Both the position numbers and the translations under genes were made by a program. A DNA stretch of 64,000 nucleotides from Paraniabella defluvii (GTDB lineage: Bacteria; Bacteroidota; Bacteroidia; Chitinophagales; Chitinophagaceae): contig CP079215.1 of NCBI GenBank assembly GCA_019316985.1, positions 1,922,001 through 1,986,000 on the forward strand, given 5' to 3'. Shown here piece after piece: positions 9,567 to 20,900 of the stretch (position 1 is the first letter of the stretch; every line of letters starts with the position of its first letter). Below the pieces are notes generated by a model. It ran no database searches, had not been told where the DNA came from, and saw only the letters and a program-made list of their open reading frames with translations.

Positions 9567-9668
9567 CTCCGAGGGCTGCGACACCTGATCACGAATAAGA
9601 ACGCCCACGCCATGACATGAACGATTTACCTTATTTTCTCGTGATCTTTGAAGGTCGCAGTTTCGGAG
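9567..9668 (-). repeat. Long imperfect inverted repeat upstream of the HEPN operon
   Basis: The arms are 9567-9599 and 9630-9668. Read on the plus strand, the left arm carries ctccgag, gctgcgac, gatcacga and ataag; the right arm carries their complements in reverse order (cttat, tcgtgatc, gtcgcag, ttcggag) with a few bulges. The 30-base centre is unpaired. Transcribed leftward, it would form a long stem about 80 bases before the 149-residue gene. Confidence 0.65.
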
Positions 9669-9798
9669 ATCGAGAATAAAAGCAAACACGATTAAAATTT
9701 CTTATGTGCCTGCAAAGCTAAGTTTATTAACTACTTGTGATAATCATAAATGAAACTTGTTTTGTAGTGCTAATATATAACTTTTTAATATTAAACAA

Positions 9799-9813
9799 TG
9801 CGTTTTAAACGCA
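9799..9813. promoter_or_regulatory. Perfect dyad TGCGTTT-T-AAACGCA
   Basis: This 7-bp-arm palindrome with a single central base sits 65 bases upstream of the first XRE gene. XRE-type proteins bind such dyads, so it is a candidate autoregulatory operator. Confidence 0.45.
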
Positions 9814-9877
9814 AATGTTTTTACTATAAATGCAAGGTGCTAGTTTTCAAATTGTAATATCAGATATTTATAGTTAG

Positions 9878-10098
9878 ATGCCCCAAAGAAAAATAAATAG
9901 ATTAAAAGTTATTCTGGCCGAAAAGGATAAAACAAACCGCTGGCTAGCTGAGCAAATCGGTTATACTGAGGGAATGATATCGAGGTGGGTATCAATACCA
10001 AACAGCCTCCGCTCGACGTTTTGTACAATATTTCTTTATTGCTTAAAGTTGATATCCGGGATTTGATAGAATCGAATGCGCATGCGATTAAGAAATGA
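9878..10098 (+). CDS. Small XRE-family helix-turn-helix regulator
   Basis: This protein of about 73 residues is almost entirely one HTH_XRE domain: RLKVILAEKDKTNRWLAEQI, GYTEGMISRW, then (after adding one A at about 10000) VSNTKQPPLDVLYNISLLL and KVDIRDLIESNAHAIKK. The recognition helix sits around residues 28-38. It is followed 22 bases later by a paralogue and then by an AlbA_2 gene, suggesting a short regulatory operon. The palindrome at 9799 may be its binding site. The fold is certain, the target is not. Confidence 0.85.
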
Positions 10099-10120
10099 GC
10101 CAAGTGTTTACGCTTAACCA

Positions 10121-10443
10121 ATGAATAAAATGATAATACCAAAAGTAAAGCCTGCACATATTATAATGAACCGGCTGGCGATTATTCTAAAAGAAGAAAG
10201 AGTTTCTAATAGGCAACTTGCGGAAGCGCTAGATTATGAACCAACAACCGTTTCTAAATGGGCAACCAATACCATACAGCCGCCGCTTTCTACCTTTTTC
10301 GTATTGCCTTAACGCTTAACCGGGACCTAAAGGATTTTTTTGTATCAACCAAAGAAATTGAAACAGTAGAAAAGAAGAAATTACTTAAAGAGCTGGCGGT
10401 AATTGCTGAGAAAGGGAAGAGGACGGGAAAGGATAAAAAGTAA
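10121..10443 (+). CDS. Second XRE-family regulator, paralogue of the first
   Basis: This protein of about 107 residues has an HTH_XRE core (MNRLAIILKEERVSNRQLAE, ALDYEPTTVSKWATNTIQ) that lines up with the preceding gene, including the shared SxW and NTxQPPL stretches. One T is missing at about 10300; adding it joins the core to RIALTLNRDLKDFFVS and a lysine-rich tail ending KGKRTGKDKK. The first ATG (10121) or the internal one at MNRLA may be the start. The tandem paralogue arrangement suggests local duplication. Confidence 0.82.
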
Positions 10444-10466
10444 ATATTCTGATATAACAAACCATA

Positions 10467-11919
10467 ATGAAAAGTTGGACCAACAAAGCATTTGCATTAC
10501 TGGATCATACATTAGGCAATGTGCCTATTGAAATGAACGAAATTGATTGGAAGGAGGAGTTATCTGCTAATAATCAAAAACTCGCTCAACATTTATCGGC
10601 TTTTGGCAATCAGCCGGGTGGCGGATTTTTGGTTTTTGGGGTGGGCGATGCTGTACTCTTAAAGGTGTAAACCAAGCTAAAGCAGCTGAAATTGTAGAGA
10701 AGTTAAGCTCTATAGGTAGAGACATGCTTGAGCCGATGATTAGTATTGATCATAGTATTGAGATATATAAAGATGTGGCGCTCCTGATTATTCATATTAA
10801 GGAAAGTAGCATAAAGCCTGTGCATTTTAAATCAAAAACAATTGAGGATGCCTTTATTCGATCGGGCGGTACTACACGCAGAGCTTCTCGGCAAGAGATT
10901 GGAGCCTTAATGTTAAATAGTAAAACGCCGAATTTTGAAGAGCTTCATGCTACAAAACTTTTATCCGCATTAGAAGTACTTACTTCATTAGACTACCGTG
11001 AGTTGTTTTCGCTATTAAAGAAGCCTGTACCCAAAGAACCGGCAGACATCCTTTTTCAGTTAAAAAGCGAAAAAATTATTAAGGAAGAGTACGACGGTTA
11101 TTATATTACCAATTTCGGCGCGTTAACTGCTGCGGCTAATTTGCACGAGTTTGATGGCCTTGCTAGAAAGGCTACCAGAGTTATAAAATACAAAGGGTTA
11201 AATAAGGAAATTACTGAAAAAGAATTTCCGGGAAGTAAAGGTTATGCTATCGGATTCGAAGGATTGATCGCCTTTGTAAAACAATTGTTGCCTTCAAATG
11301 AAATTATTAAAAATGCATTCAGAAGTGAGATTGCGTTGTACCCGGAAATAGCCTTGAGAGAGTTATTTGCAAATGCCTTAATTCATCAGGATTTTATGAT
11401 AAAAGGAACAGGTCCGTTGATTGAAATTTTTGATGATAGAATTGCCATTACCAATCCAGGAAAATTATTGTCGTCTAAACACCTTGACCGTATTATAGGG
11501 ACCACTCCCGAGAGCAGGAATGAAGTTTTAGCATCTTCATTTAGACGTTTTGGAATTTGTGAAGAGCGAGGTTCAGGATTTACAAAAACAATTGCAGGAA
11601 TTGAGCTATACGGTCTTCCTCCATTAAAAGTGGAAGAGCTGGAAAATGCATTAGGGTTACTTTATTTGCACCTAAAGAATTTGCTCAGCTAACGGAGAAA
11701 GAACGCATCGAGGCTTGCTATCAGCATGCTATTATTCAATATTTGAGTAGTAAGGCAATGACTAATACCAGCCTTCGTGAGCGATTTAAGATGAGTGAAA
11801 GGCAGCGGTCGCAAATATCATTAGTCATTAAAAATACGCTTGAAGCAGGAAGGATTAAGCTGAAAGACCCAGACAACATTTCCACTAAATTTGTTGAATA
11901 TATACCCTATTGGGGTTAA
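10467..11919 (+). CDS. AlbA_2 domain / GHKL ATP-binding transcriptional regulator
   Basis: This protein of about 484 residues belongs to the COG2865-like group. The N-terminal AlbA_2 (Schlafen-like) domain shows EIDWKEELSANNQKLAQHLS, SAFGNQPGGGFLVFGVGD and AFIRSGGTTRRASRQEI. The C-terminal HATPase_c_4 part shows ALRELFANALIHQDF, IEIFDDRIAITNPG and RRFGICEERGSGF. A winged-helix-like tail ends in STKFVEYIPYWG. Breaks at about 10655 and 11655 are single-base. It follows the two XRE genes by 24 bases. Proteins of this group appear next to XRE regulators and in defence or mobile regions, but the role is not settled. Confidence 0.85.
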
Positions 11920-11981
11920 AAAGGCTTTTGCTTTATTTCGAGAAGCTCAATACTTGTAAGCAATTGCTTATCAATGCATTG

Positions 11982-12059
11982 TTGCTTCATTAGAAAAACG
12001 ACATGAACTTTTCAGCAAACATATTATAAAAAAGCTCTTGCTTCATTGGAAAAACGACA
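11982..12059 (+). repeat. 22-bp direct repeat, two copies 56 bp apart
   Basis: Copies at 11982-12003 (ttgcttcattagaaaaacga) and 12038-12059 differ at one base. Both encode the peptide ASLEKR in one frame, so a short coding stretch was duplicated in tandem. Confidence 0.6.
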
Positions 12060-12356
12060 GGCCTTTTAATTTATTGATTTTCAGACACATGCTGCTTTTT
12101 TAAACATTGGCCGTGACTACTACGAAACGCTGGAACAATTAGATAAGATATTGCCTTTCTTAACCTTGCTGCCTAAAGCGGTTTGCTATAAACCGGAGGA
12201 TTAGAATATTTCGACCGCTTAGTGGCAGCCTGGCTGTTGAGTACAGGAGATGCCGGTATTAATCTACAGGATCTTATTCAATAATATCGCTTTCTAGAAC
12301 AACGGGAGCTTGTGATTGAAATGAAAAAGCGGTTGAGGGAGTGGGGCGGTGGATAA
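12003..12356 (+). pseudogene. Decayed helical protein gene
   Basis: A coding-like stretch reads YKKALASLEKRQAF, then FQTHAAFLNIGRDYYETLEQ, then EYFDRLVAAWLLSTGDAG and YRFLEQRELVIEMKKR. It contains two in-frame TAA codons (after QAF and after DLIQ) and at least one frame break. Unlike other breaks here, the TAA codons are not fixed by a homopolymer base, so this looks like a true remnant. Its 5' end overlaps the tandem 22-bp repeat. The family is not recognised. The rest of 11920-12475 holds nothing else I can support. Confidence 0.45.
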
Positions 12357-12475
12357 TGTGCTACTTGTTTAGATGGTGTCGGTGGTAGATTCAGAAGAAA
12401 TATCCTCCGCATCGTTTTATTAATGCTTTGAGGTTAGTCTATGCATAACATAGAACACTTATCAAAGTGCATCTG

Positions 12476-13744
12476 CTAGTACTTAAAAGTATAAGAGATC
12501 ATCAAATAGGCCCATATTGGCACCCTTTTATGATGAGTTAATTTTTTCAAATATTCCATTTGCTTTTGCGCAATAAAATAAGAAAAGCCCTGGTTGATTT
12601 CAAGGTTTTTGAAAGGCGTAAGCCTGACCGACAGATCATTTTCAAATCCTAAATATTTGTTTTCGTTCAAGCCCTGGTCGTTTACCAGCGGATGCTGTGT
12701 ATAAAAAAGGTGATAGTCTGACCTGATGGCTACCTTTTTACCCAGCGGGAAGAGGGCGAACAGGTAAGGGTTAACCAGCCCCTTATTGTTTACGTCTGCC
12801 GGAAACTTGGTAAAAAAGTTCATATTGCCCATAAACTTCCAGGCCACGCCATAAAGCACATCGAAATTATTAGATTGATAACCGGAGATCGTTCTGTCGC
12901 CGCTGAGTACTTCTGCACCCAGCCTCAGGATAACGGGCTCGTAACTTAGCTTTAGCTCCGGCTGCAGGTAGTAGGCATTCAGCTTTTTGTTAGCGCTTGC
13001 TTTGCCATATTGGTAGTAACCGCTTAAAGTAATATAAAGCATATCCTGTACCCATTCAATACGGCCACCGCTTGTAAACCGCTGGTAGCTTTTCTGGGTT
13101 TTGATAAAGTCCACCGCATTGATAGTAGTAACGGTTAAGGCTTCGGTGGGACGATAATTGAGGTGGTGAATCAGCAGCCATTTATACTTGTGCTCCGCAA
13201 CCGGCGAAACATTTTTGTCAAGCCAGGGTTTATATTTGCGGGTTGCTAATGTAAAAGATCAGTAGAAAGCCTGGCGTTGTTATAGGTCAGTCTGAGGCCC
13301 TCGTGCGAACGGCTTTGTTGTGCCCAGGGGCATCTGAAAAAATTCTGCCATTGTCCAAAAGAACTCCTTGTCTGCCTATTTTAACCATAAGGTTGTTAAG
13401 GATCTTTTTCTGAACATATAGTTCAAAAGCATTAATACCGCCAATAGAAGAGGGCCTGCCTCCCTTTCCCCATAAATGAATTTCCTGCAGGGAGGTGTGA
13501 AACAAAAAGCCCTTTTGAGCATAGCTTATATTGAGCCGGTTTCGCTGGCTTGCATATAACTCCGATTGAATACTATCATTGATAGCGGTGCTATAGTTGT
13601 GCCTGTATTCAGAGCGGGGTCTTATCTCCAGGCTTATGGATAGTTTTTTTGTTGAATGGTGTCCTGCGCAAAACTACCTGCCCCTTGGAAAGTGTATATT
13701 CCCAGGCAGAGGAGACTCTTTAGTAAGACTTTTACGTTTCCCAT
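12476..13744 (-). CDS. Alginate-export-type outer membrane porin
   Basis: This outer-membrane beta-barrel is about 420 residues with a signal peptide (MGNVKVLLKSLLCLGIYTFQ...GSFAQ). It resembles the alginate_exp family: an early RPRSEYRHNY strand, KIGRQGVLLDNGRIFSD, then alternating barrel strands ending in the aromatic-terminal YLMISYTFKY. Breaks at about 13635, 13315 and 13130-13260 are single-base. The start at 13742-13744 follows a perfect dyad (13773-13805), so the gene is probably controlled by a repressor. Family members pass anionic sugars or organic acids; the solute here is unknown. Confidence 0.75.
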
Positions 13745-13772
13745 TCTAATAAGTCTGGAAAAGTAAAATCAA

Positions 13773-13805
13773 TTTATTAATCTACCAAATTAGTAGATTA
13801 ATAAA
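13773..13805. promoter_or_regulatory. Perfect 13-bp-arm operator-like dyad
   Basis: Arms tttattaatctac and gtagattaataaa flank the seven-base centre caaatta, 29-61 bases upstream of the porin start. Perfect arms of this length in AT-rich DNA are typical of dimeric repressor sites (for example Rrf2-, MarR- or TetR-like); no repressor gene is adjacent. The stretch 13806-13999 shows no convincing gene. Confidence 0.6.
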
Positions 13806-13999
13806 GCGTCGCCGGGATAAGCATTAAAAAAGCGACCTATTTATTTGACATTTTGGTGCTCCCTACGTTAATTTCTGGAATTGTGTAATGGCCAGAATAT
13901 GCTGCAGCCTTCAGCTCCCACAAACGGAGCCCTCCTTTTCGACCGGGCAGGCAAGATCGATGCACTATATTCTCAACAAGGGAGCGTAAAACTACATTA

Positions 14000-15209
14000 C
14001 TACCTAGAGAGTTTCTGATGTAACTCTGCTGTAGTTGTACTAGAATAACTATTGTTGTCCAACTGATAAACCGTTACCGACTCAAACTTTTCGCCCGGCT
14101 TTAAAACTGTTGTTGGGAAATTGGGATGATTGGGTGAATCGGGGAAATGCTGTGTTTCAAAGCAGAATGCCTCACGGGCATTGATGGGATTGCCATTGCG
14201 GTCTTTATCAAGCCCCTTTAAAGTATTGGCCGTAAAGAATTGCACACCCGGTTCGGTGGTAAACACTTTCATGGTGATGCCTGATTTTGGACTCACGGCA
14301 GCAGCAGCAAATTCAGGGTTTTTGATCCCTTTCTTTTATTCAGCACAAAATTGTGATCAAAGCCGCCACCGTATTGCAATTGCTGGTTGGGCATATCTAC
14401 TACAGTACTAACGACGGTAGGCTTTCTTAAATCAAAGGGCGTACCTGTTACAGATGCTATTTCACCGGTGGGCAACATGGCTTCATTTACAGGTGTGTAT
14501 TGGTTGGCATTTACAGAAACGATATATCCCGTTACATTGCCACCTCCTTCGAGGTTGAAATAACTGTGGTTGGTAAGATTAAGCACGGTCTTTTTATCGG
14601 TTGTTGCGGCATAGGCAATCTTCAACTCGTTTTGCTCGCTTAAAGAAAAGGTGATGGTTACCTTTAAATTTCCGGGAAGCCGTTTTCTCCGTCTTTAGAC
14701 CAATAAGCCAGTGTTATAGCCTTATCAGAAACCTTTACCCAATCCCACACTTGTTCGTTAAAACCCATGGGACCGCCATGCAAATTATTACCGTTATTAT
14801 TAAGTGGTAGCTGATAAATAGCTCCATCTAAAGTAAATTGTCCCTTTGCCATGCGATTGGCATATCGCCCTACTGTGGCGCCATAATTACGGCCTGTAGC
14901 TTTGATATATTCGTCAATAGAATTAAACCCAACTACGATATCTACCGGTTTACCATTTTTATCAGGAATAACGGCACTTACTAACCTTGCGCCATAATTG
15001 GTGATGGCCACCTGCATGCCTTTTTTATTACTCAAGAAAGCAATGCCTGTTTTCTTTCCATTCACTTCCTTCTCAAAATTTTCGGGATTCAGATAGTCCG
15101 GTCGTGCTTTTTGAGCGCTTACCACTACAGTCAACAACATACACATAACGATGCCAGATAAACTCACTATCGCTTTAGTATAGCTTACTGGGGGCAGAGC
15201 AATTTTCAT
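14000..15209 (-). CDS. galM: Aldose 1-epimerase, secreted
   Basis: Aldose 1-epimerase interconverts alpha and beta anomers of hexoses. The start MKIALPPVSYTKAIVSLSG gives a signal peptide ending near VVVSAQ, so the enzyme is periplasmic. Family motifs are NYGARLVSAVIPDKNG, GRYANRMAKGQF, NNLHGGPMGFNEQVWDW, LTNHSYFNLEGG (catalytic His), GGFDHNFVLN and EPGVQFFTANTL (catalytic Glu). Breaks at about 14645 and 14297 are single-base. The length of about 403 residues suits the exported Bacteroidota form. The gap upstream, 15210-15474, has no gene and serves as the divergent promoter region with the receptor gene. Confidence 0.92.
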
Positions 15210-15474
15210 CCGTAAATTTTTTATTAAATCTATTGTCAGATGGAATTCGCACAAAAATGATATTTGAATATAATTTAGCCTGACAATCTTTGTGCTCATT
15301 TCATACGAGCAAGATACACAATCGGCTTTACAATTAGCTGGTACAACGTTTGAATGAGATTTGCAGCCCACTCCCAGGCACTGCCACCGGATGGATTTGT
15401 CGGTTAACACAATAAAATCTGCCGTTTACCGACCATGCATTTACTTCGGCTTACTTGCGGGCTAGGTTTGCAGC

Positions 15475-17905
15475 ATGGCAAAAAACCTTACTATACGTAG
15501 CACCCTGGTGCTGATACTGCTTATTTGTTTTTCCGCTGCTTTTGCGCAGACGGAAAACAGGATCATGATTAAAGGCCGGGTTGTGGATTCTTTACAAAAG
15601 CCGGTTGCCTGGGCCACCATACAGCTTTTGAAAAAAGATTCCGTTGTTACAACAGGCGCTGCCGACGAGTCCGGGCACTTTCAGTTACCAATAAAAAACG
15701 GCGAAGTAACGGCCATTCGTATTACCAGTGCATCTTATCAACCTTTTACAAAATCAATAATAGTTGACTTTGTCAACCAATTAGTTCTTGACCTCGGAGC
15801 CTTAACCTTATCAAATAACAATAACGAGCTGAAAGGCGTAACGGTTACGGCTTCCCGCCAGCTGATCACCCGGGAGATTGATAAACTGGTGTACAGCACC
15901 GAGGCGGACCCGGAAAGCAAGTTCAGCAGTGTGCTGGAGATTATGCGCAAAGTGCCGTTCCTGGCGGTGGACGGACAGGAGAACCTTACCATGAAGGGCA
16001 GCAGCAGCTATCGAATCCTGATCAACGGAAAACCATCGGGTATGGTAGATAATGACCCTAAAAGCTTTCTACGATCATTGCCTGCGTCGAGCATACAGAG
16101 CATTGAAGTGTACACTACGCCTCCTGCTAAATATGATGCAGAAGGATTGGGTGGTGTAATTAACATAGTTACCACCAAAAGAGTAGGGGAGGGTTATAAA
16201 GGCAATATCAATCTGAACGGCGCTTATCCCAACGGCGGGCCTGGTGCCGGTTTATCTTTACGGCTACGCACAAAAAATTCGGTGTTGAGCTATTTGGAGG
16301 CAGCAACCTTTCCTACAATCCCTCGGTTGATGGCACTACGTACAGGTCCACTACCGGTACCACGCCATCCACGTTGAATGTTACAGAAAATACCAAAAGA
16401 AACGGGCATGGCCGGTATATCGGTACACAGTTTAGCTATGATATCGACTCGCTTCAATTACTAACCGCACAGCTCAATTTCAACGGATCGTTGAACAAAA
16501 GCAAATATGGCCGGTTCTCTCAACTACTGGCAGACGATGAAACACAACAGTTCAGGCAAAGTACCAACAGCAAAGGAAACGGCAATGGCTTTGATGGCGG
16601 GCTTAATTACCAATTGGGGTTTAAAAAGATAAAGCAAGATTGCTTACGGTATCCTATCGTTATATGCAGTATAAAACCCGCAGCAACGTAGAGAATCAAT
16701 TTTATGATACCATCAACTATGCACTGCCCGATTTCAATCAAATTAATAACACGGATTTTATTGAACAAACCGGCCAGGTGGATTATGTACAGAATATTAA
16801 GAAAGTGAAAATGGAAGCCGGTATCAAAGCAATTTTCAGAGATAACAATAGCCGGTTTAACACGTTTGAGTTCGACCCCTACTGGAACAATTTATAGCCG
16901 ATGCCGACCGGCAAAATGAATTTAAAAATAAACAATCCATACTATCCGCTTATAATACTTATTCTTTTTCCCTAAAAACCTGGGGCTTTAAATTCGGCGC
17001 AAGATTGGAGCAAACCTATACCGATATTGACTTCAGCTCTACACAAACCACTGTCAAAAACAATTACTTTAACCTGGTTCCCTCTATTGTTATCAATAAG
17101 AATAACAAGAACGGCAGCTATATCAACATCGGGTATAACCAGCGTTTAAAACGCCCGGGCATCAATCGCCTGAATCCTTTCGTGGACCGGTCTGATCCCA
17201 ATTTCATTGAGTCGGGTAACCCCGACTTGCAACCATCGCTGATGCATAGCTTTGATTTGGGTTATGGTATCAATAAAAAACAATCCATAAACCTGGGACT
17301 GATGTATGCCTTTGCCAATAATCTCGATCTTAAGACCTCCCGGTATGATTCCGTTTCAAGGATCACTTATACCACGTTTGAAAACTCAGGTAAAATTGAT
17401 GCGTTGATGCTGAACGCCAATTTCAACCTGGCCATTACCAAATCGCTGAGAACCGTTATCAATGGAAGTGTGGCGCATTTCTGGATTGAAAGTGCCATAG
17501 ATGTACGCGATATCAAAACACAAAGAACCTTGTATAATGCATCTGTATCCAATACCTACACTTTCAAAAAGGATTGGCAGGCTACCGCTTCTGTTAACCT
17601 CTATAGCGATAACCTGGCGCCCGCCCAGATACAGGGCACCGTGAATGGAATATGTAGCCACTAATTTCGGTGTCAGCAAAAGCTTGTTTAATAAGAAGCT
17701 GGCACTGTCTGCCTATGTAAACAATCCCTTTACTCAATACCGGAACAATCGCAGCGAAATCACTTCTTATAATTTTACGGAGATCAATACAACCCGCGAG
17801 TATTTCAGGAGGTTTGGGATGAGTGTCAATTACAAGTTTGGAAAGCTAAAGGATGATGTTAAAAAGAGCAGGAGGGGTATTAATAATAATGATGTATCGA
17901 ATTAA
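15475..17905 (+). CDS. Outer membrane beta-barrel receptor (TonB-dependent type)
   Basis: This protein of about 810 residues begins MAKNLTIRSTLVLILLICFS with a signal peptide ending at FAQ. A carboxypeptidase-like regulatory domain (KGRVVDSLQKPVAWATIQLL) follows, then a plug-like domain (FLAVDGQENLTMKGSSSYRI, PPAKYDAEGLGGVINIVTT), then an outer-membrane barrel of the PF14905 type ending GMSVNYKFGKLKDD. At least four single-base breaks occur (about 16290, 16640, 16895 and 17640). Members import ligands or act in envelope processes; no SusD partner is next to it, so it is not a classical glycan importer. Confidence 0.85.
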
Positions 17906-17911
17906 TGTTCA

Positions 17912-20900
17912 CTATTTGATTGCCACCTTCTTCATGCCCTCTCTTCCATAGAATACAGGGAAATACATCATCTCAGCCTTAGCCGGGTTAAGATGATATA
18001 CTCCTGAATAACGTGGCATTAACTCTATATCAAATATATACTTGCCCTGGCTTAGCCGTGTACAGAAAATGGAGGTTTTTTTTTAAAGTATTCCCGGTGG
18101 GTTTCAATGCCCCAAAAGCTTTGCCGCTTATTCTCATAGCTGCAGCCCGCCGTATGGGCACTTCTACCATTACATATTCGGCATCGGCACGGGCAGTTAC
18201 TTCTACACGCAAGATGGTTGTCTTACCTCCTTTCAATTCTTTTACTTCAGATCCGTTTTGCATGAAGTAAGATTTTACATCAAAGTCTTTTGATACTTTT
18301 TCGGGTTGCCTGTTATGAAATTTTTGATACGCGGTAAGATATACCGGCATATTGCCTTGTTTGTTAACCTTAATTTTTCCCCGGCTGCATACTGCTTTTC
18401 GAAGGGGAATTGATCGATCGATTCCCCGTTTACCTGTACCGACGCGGGTTTCGGCTTTTCTCCATCTTTTAACAGGTCAGGTAAAATTGTTTCCAGTATC
18501 AAAGACGATTCGTAGGTATTACGCCATTGTCCGTTTCTGCGCTGTTCTAAAAAGTACTGTCTTATTCTCGCCAACTCCCTGTCATGGCCTCCATCAGCTT
18601 TTAATATCTTATAAGCCATTAACGAATTTTGTATGCTGTTATTCCAGAAATGGTATCGCTCTTCACCCCAATACATACCACCAAACATAGTAGCTTTTTG
18701 ATACTTTACTAAAGAATCCATTTCAACCGGCATGCCGGCCATTTGTTTAAGCTGAGCCATCTGCATCCATTCATATAAGCTCTTCTGCCGCTTCTTATAT
18801 AGTGAATCTGTTTCTTTAAGCTTTATCCAGTCTTTAATACTGTGATTGTGATCCAGCACCTGCAATAGCCTTATCATGTTAAGATCTGCATGCACACCGG
18901 CGTCCGCTACTTTTCCCAACAGGTATCTGTACAAAATATCTTTGTTGAGTTGTGTTTTATAGCCCTGCGCTTCTGCCATCAGCAACGCTTCTACTACATG
19001 CAGACTGATCCATGGCTCCCCGGCTGTTCCTGCCACCAACCCCACAGGTGTTGCATGGTTTTATTTTCATTTAATCTTTTATTACGTCAAGGATGTGTTT
19101 TTCATATTTAAAAGACTCCTGCAAATAATTGCGCAGCTTCTTTTCCAATAACAATGACTTTAACTTAGACGCGAGTTGTTCATTGCAGAGATATTCATAG
19201 TCGCGCAAGTGGCGCATTTCATCCAGCAATACAGGAAATATGGATGCTTCTGCTCTTACAGTACCTACGCCTTTGGTTTTGTCAAATACATATTGTAAAC
19301 TAGTATCTTTTTCGAGGTAGAAAAATCGGCCCTCTGTTTCTTTCACTCCCAAAGCGTACACCGGTACTTTTCTTTGTTCCCCGTCAAAGTAACCATTGGG
19401 TTGTTGCAAGGTATATTCAAAGCCCAGGCTATCGATGCCGTTTACGTTAACCATTACGGTGTCGATATATGCATTGGTTACAGTGATGCTATCATTACGC
19501 AGTTCTTGTCCATTAAACTTAAAGACCCTCTTTACGTGCTCCGGCAGAGGTGTATAGTTCATCAGCTTACCGATCACATTGATACTGTCTCCATCTACAG
19601 CAAACAAGGGTGACGTAAAATTGGCGCTCAGTGCCTTAAAAGATTTGATCGTTGTTTCCAGGTAGCCGCTTTGCTTGTTTCCGTTAATAGCAATGACTCT
19701 TGCCTTCCAGCTGGTAATATCATCAGGGAACGTAACGGCAAAGGAGGCTTCTCCTTTTCATCGGTTACGAGCCGGGGTTGCCAGAATCCTTCATCAGAAA
19801 AACGCGTGCGCATCCTTTGTGCTCCGGGTTCCAGCGCACCGGCTTCATTTACAGTAATGCTGCCTTTTTTGTTTTGATAATAACTGCCCCATTAGCTGCA
19901 CGGGCTCCGTAAATAGCAGTAGCATCTGCCGATTTTATCACATTCAATGTTTCGATATCATTATGGTTTAAACTATTGATATTGCCATCAAAAGGAATTC
20001 CATCTACAATAATTAAGGGTTTCTGGTTTCCATCGATACTGCCGGAACCTCGTATCATAACACCGGCTATTTTCCCTGGATCAAATCTGTAACATTCGAC
20101 ACAGGGCTGTCTGAAAGTTCGTTGCTTCTAATAGATGCAACCGAACCGGTCAATGTTTGTCTCCTTGTTGTACCATATCCCACTACAACCACTTCTTCCA
20201 GTCGTCCCTGGTCAGTAACAAGCTCTACATCGCCTATATCGCCATTAACTGCTTTAAGCATTATATCAGCGTATCCTATCATCGAGACCTCTATCTTCCC
20301 TTTTTGCGGAACATTTATTTTAAACAATCCATTTCCGTCAGTGAGCACTCCTGCAGTAAAGCCTTCAATAACAACACTGGCATTCACCAGGGGTAATTTT
20401 GTTGATGCATCTATCACACGCCCCGTCATTACTTTTTTGAATTGCGAAAAGTCGAAATCCCTGCTGTTAAACAACCTGACGGTTTCCTTAGGTACTTCTA
20501 CTGCGTAGCTTCTGAGATACTTTTCCGACTTAATATTTGCATCCAGCTGTATACTGAATTTATCGGCGCTATTAATGGCAAGGTATTTCCAGCGATAGTA
20601 ATTAATACCTCCGGAACGTACTTCTACTCCTGTTGCTTTCATATACCGGGTATCCTGTAAAAGAAACAGTATATCATATTTTCCTGTGGGCAGGATATGA
20701 TCCGTATTGTTGTTACCGTTTAATATCAAAAGCTGGTGCGGTTTAGCAGGGTTACTGATCAATATGTTTTTGATATAGGGCAACCGGTTGGTAAACGCGG
20801 TATCCATATCATATTGCAACCGTCCCACACTGGTATCAAAATCCAGGATTCTTTTATATAGCTGAGTAGTCCGGCTTCTCAGGTTCAGGAACTCGTTCCA

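Noticed and set aside
9488..9689. Open frame that would extend the 149-residue protein at its N-terminus
   Set aside because: The stretch is explained by hairpins, and a better start at 9487 appears once one T is restored. The extended peptide shows no domain.
13850..13990. Coding-like stretch between the porin and galM
   Set aside because: One frame reads plausibly for about 40 residues, but there is no start, no motif and no matching neighbour.
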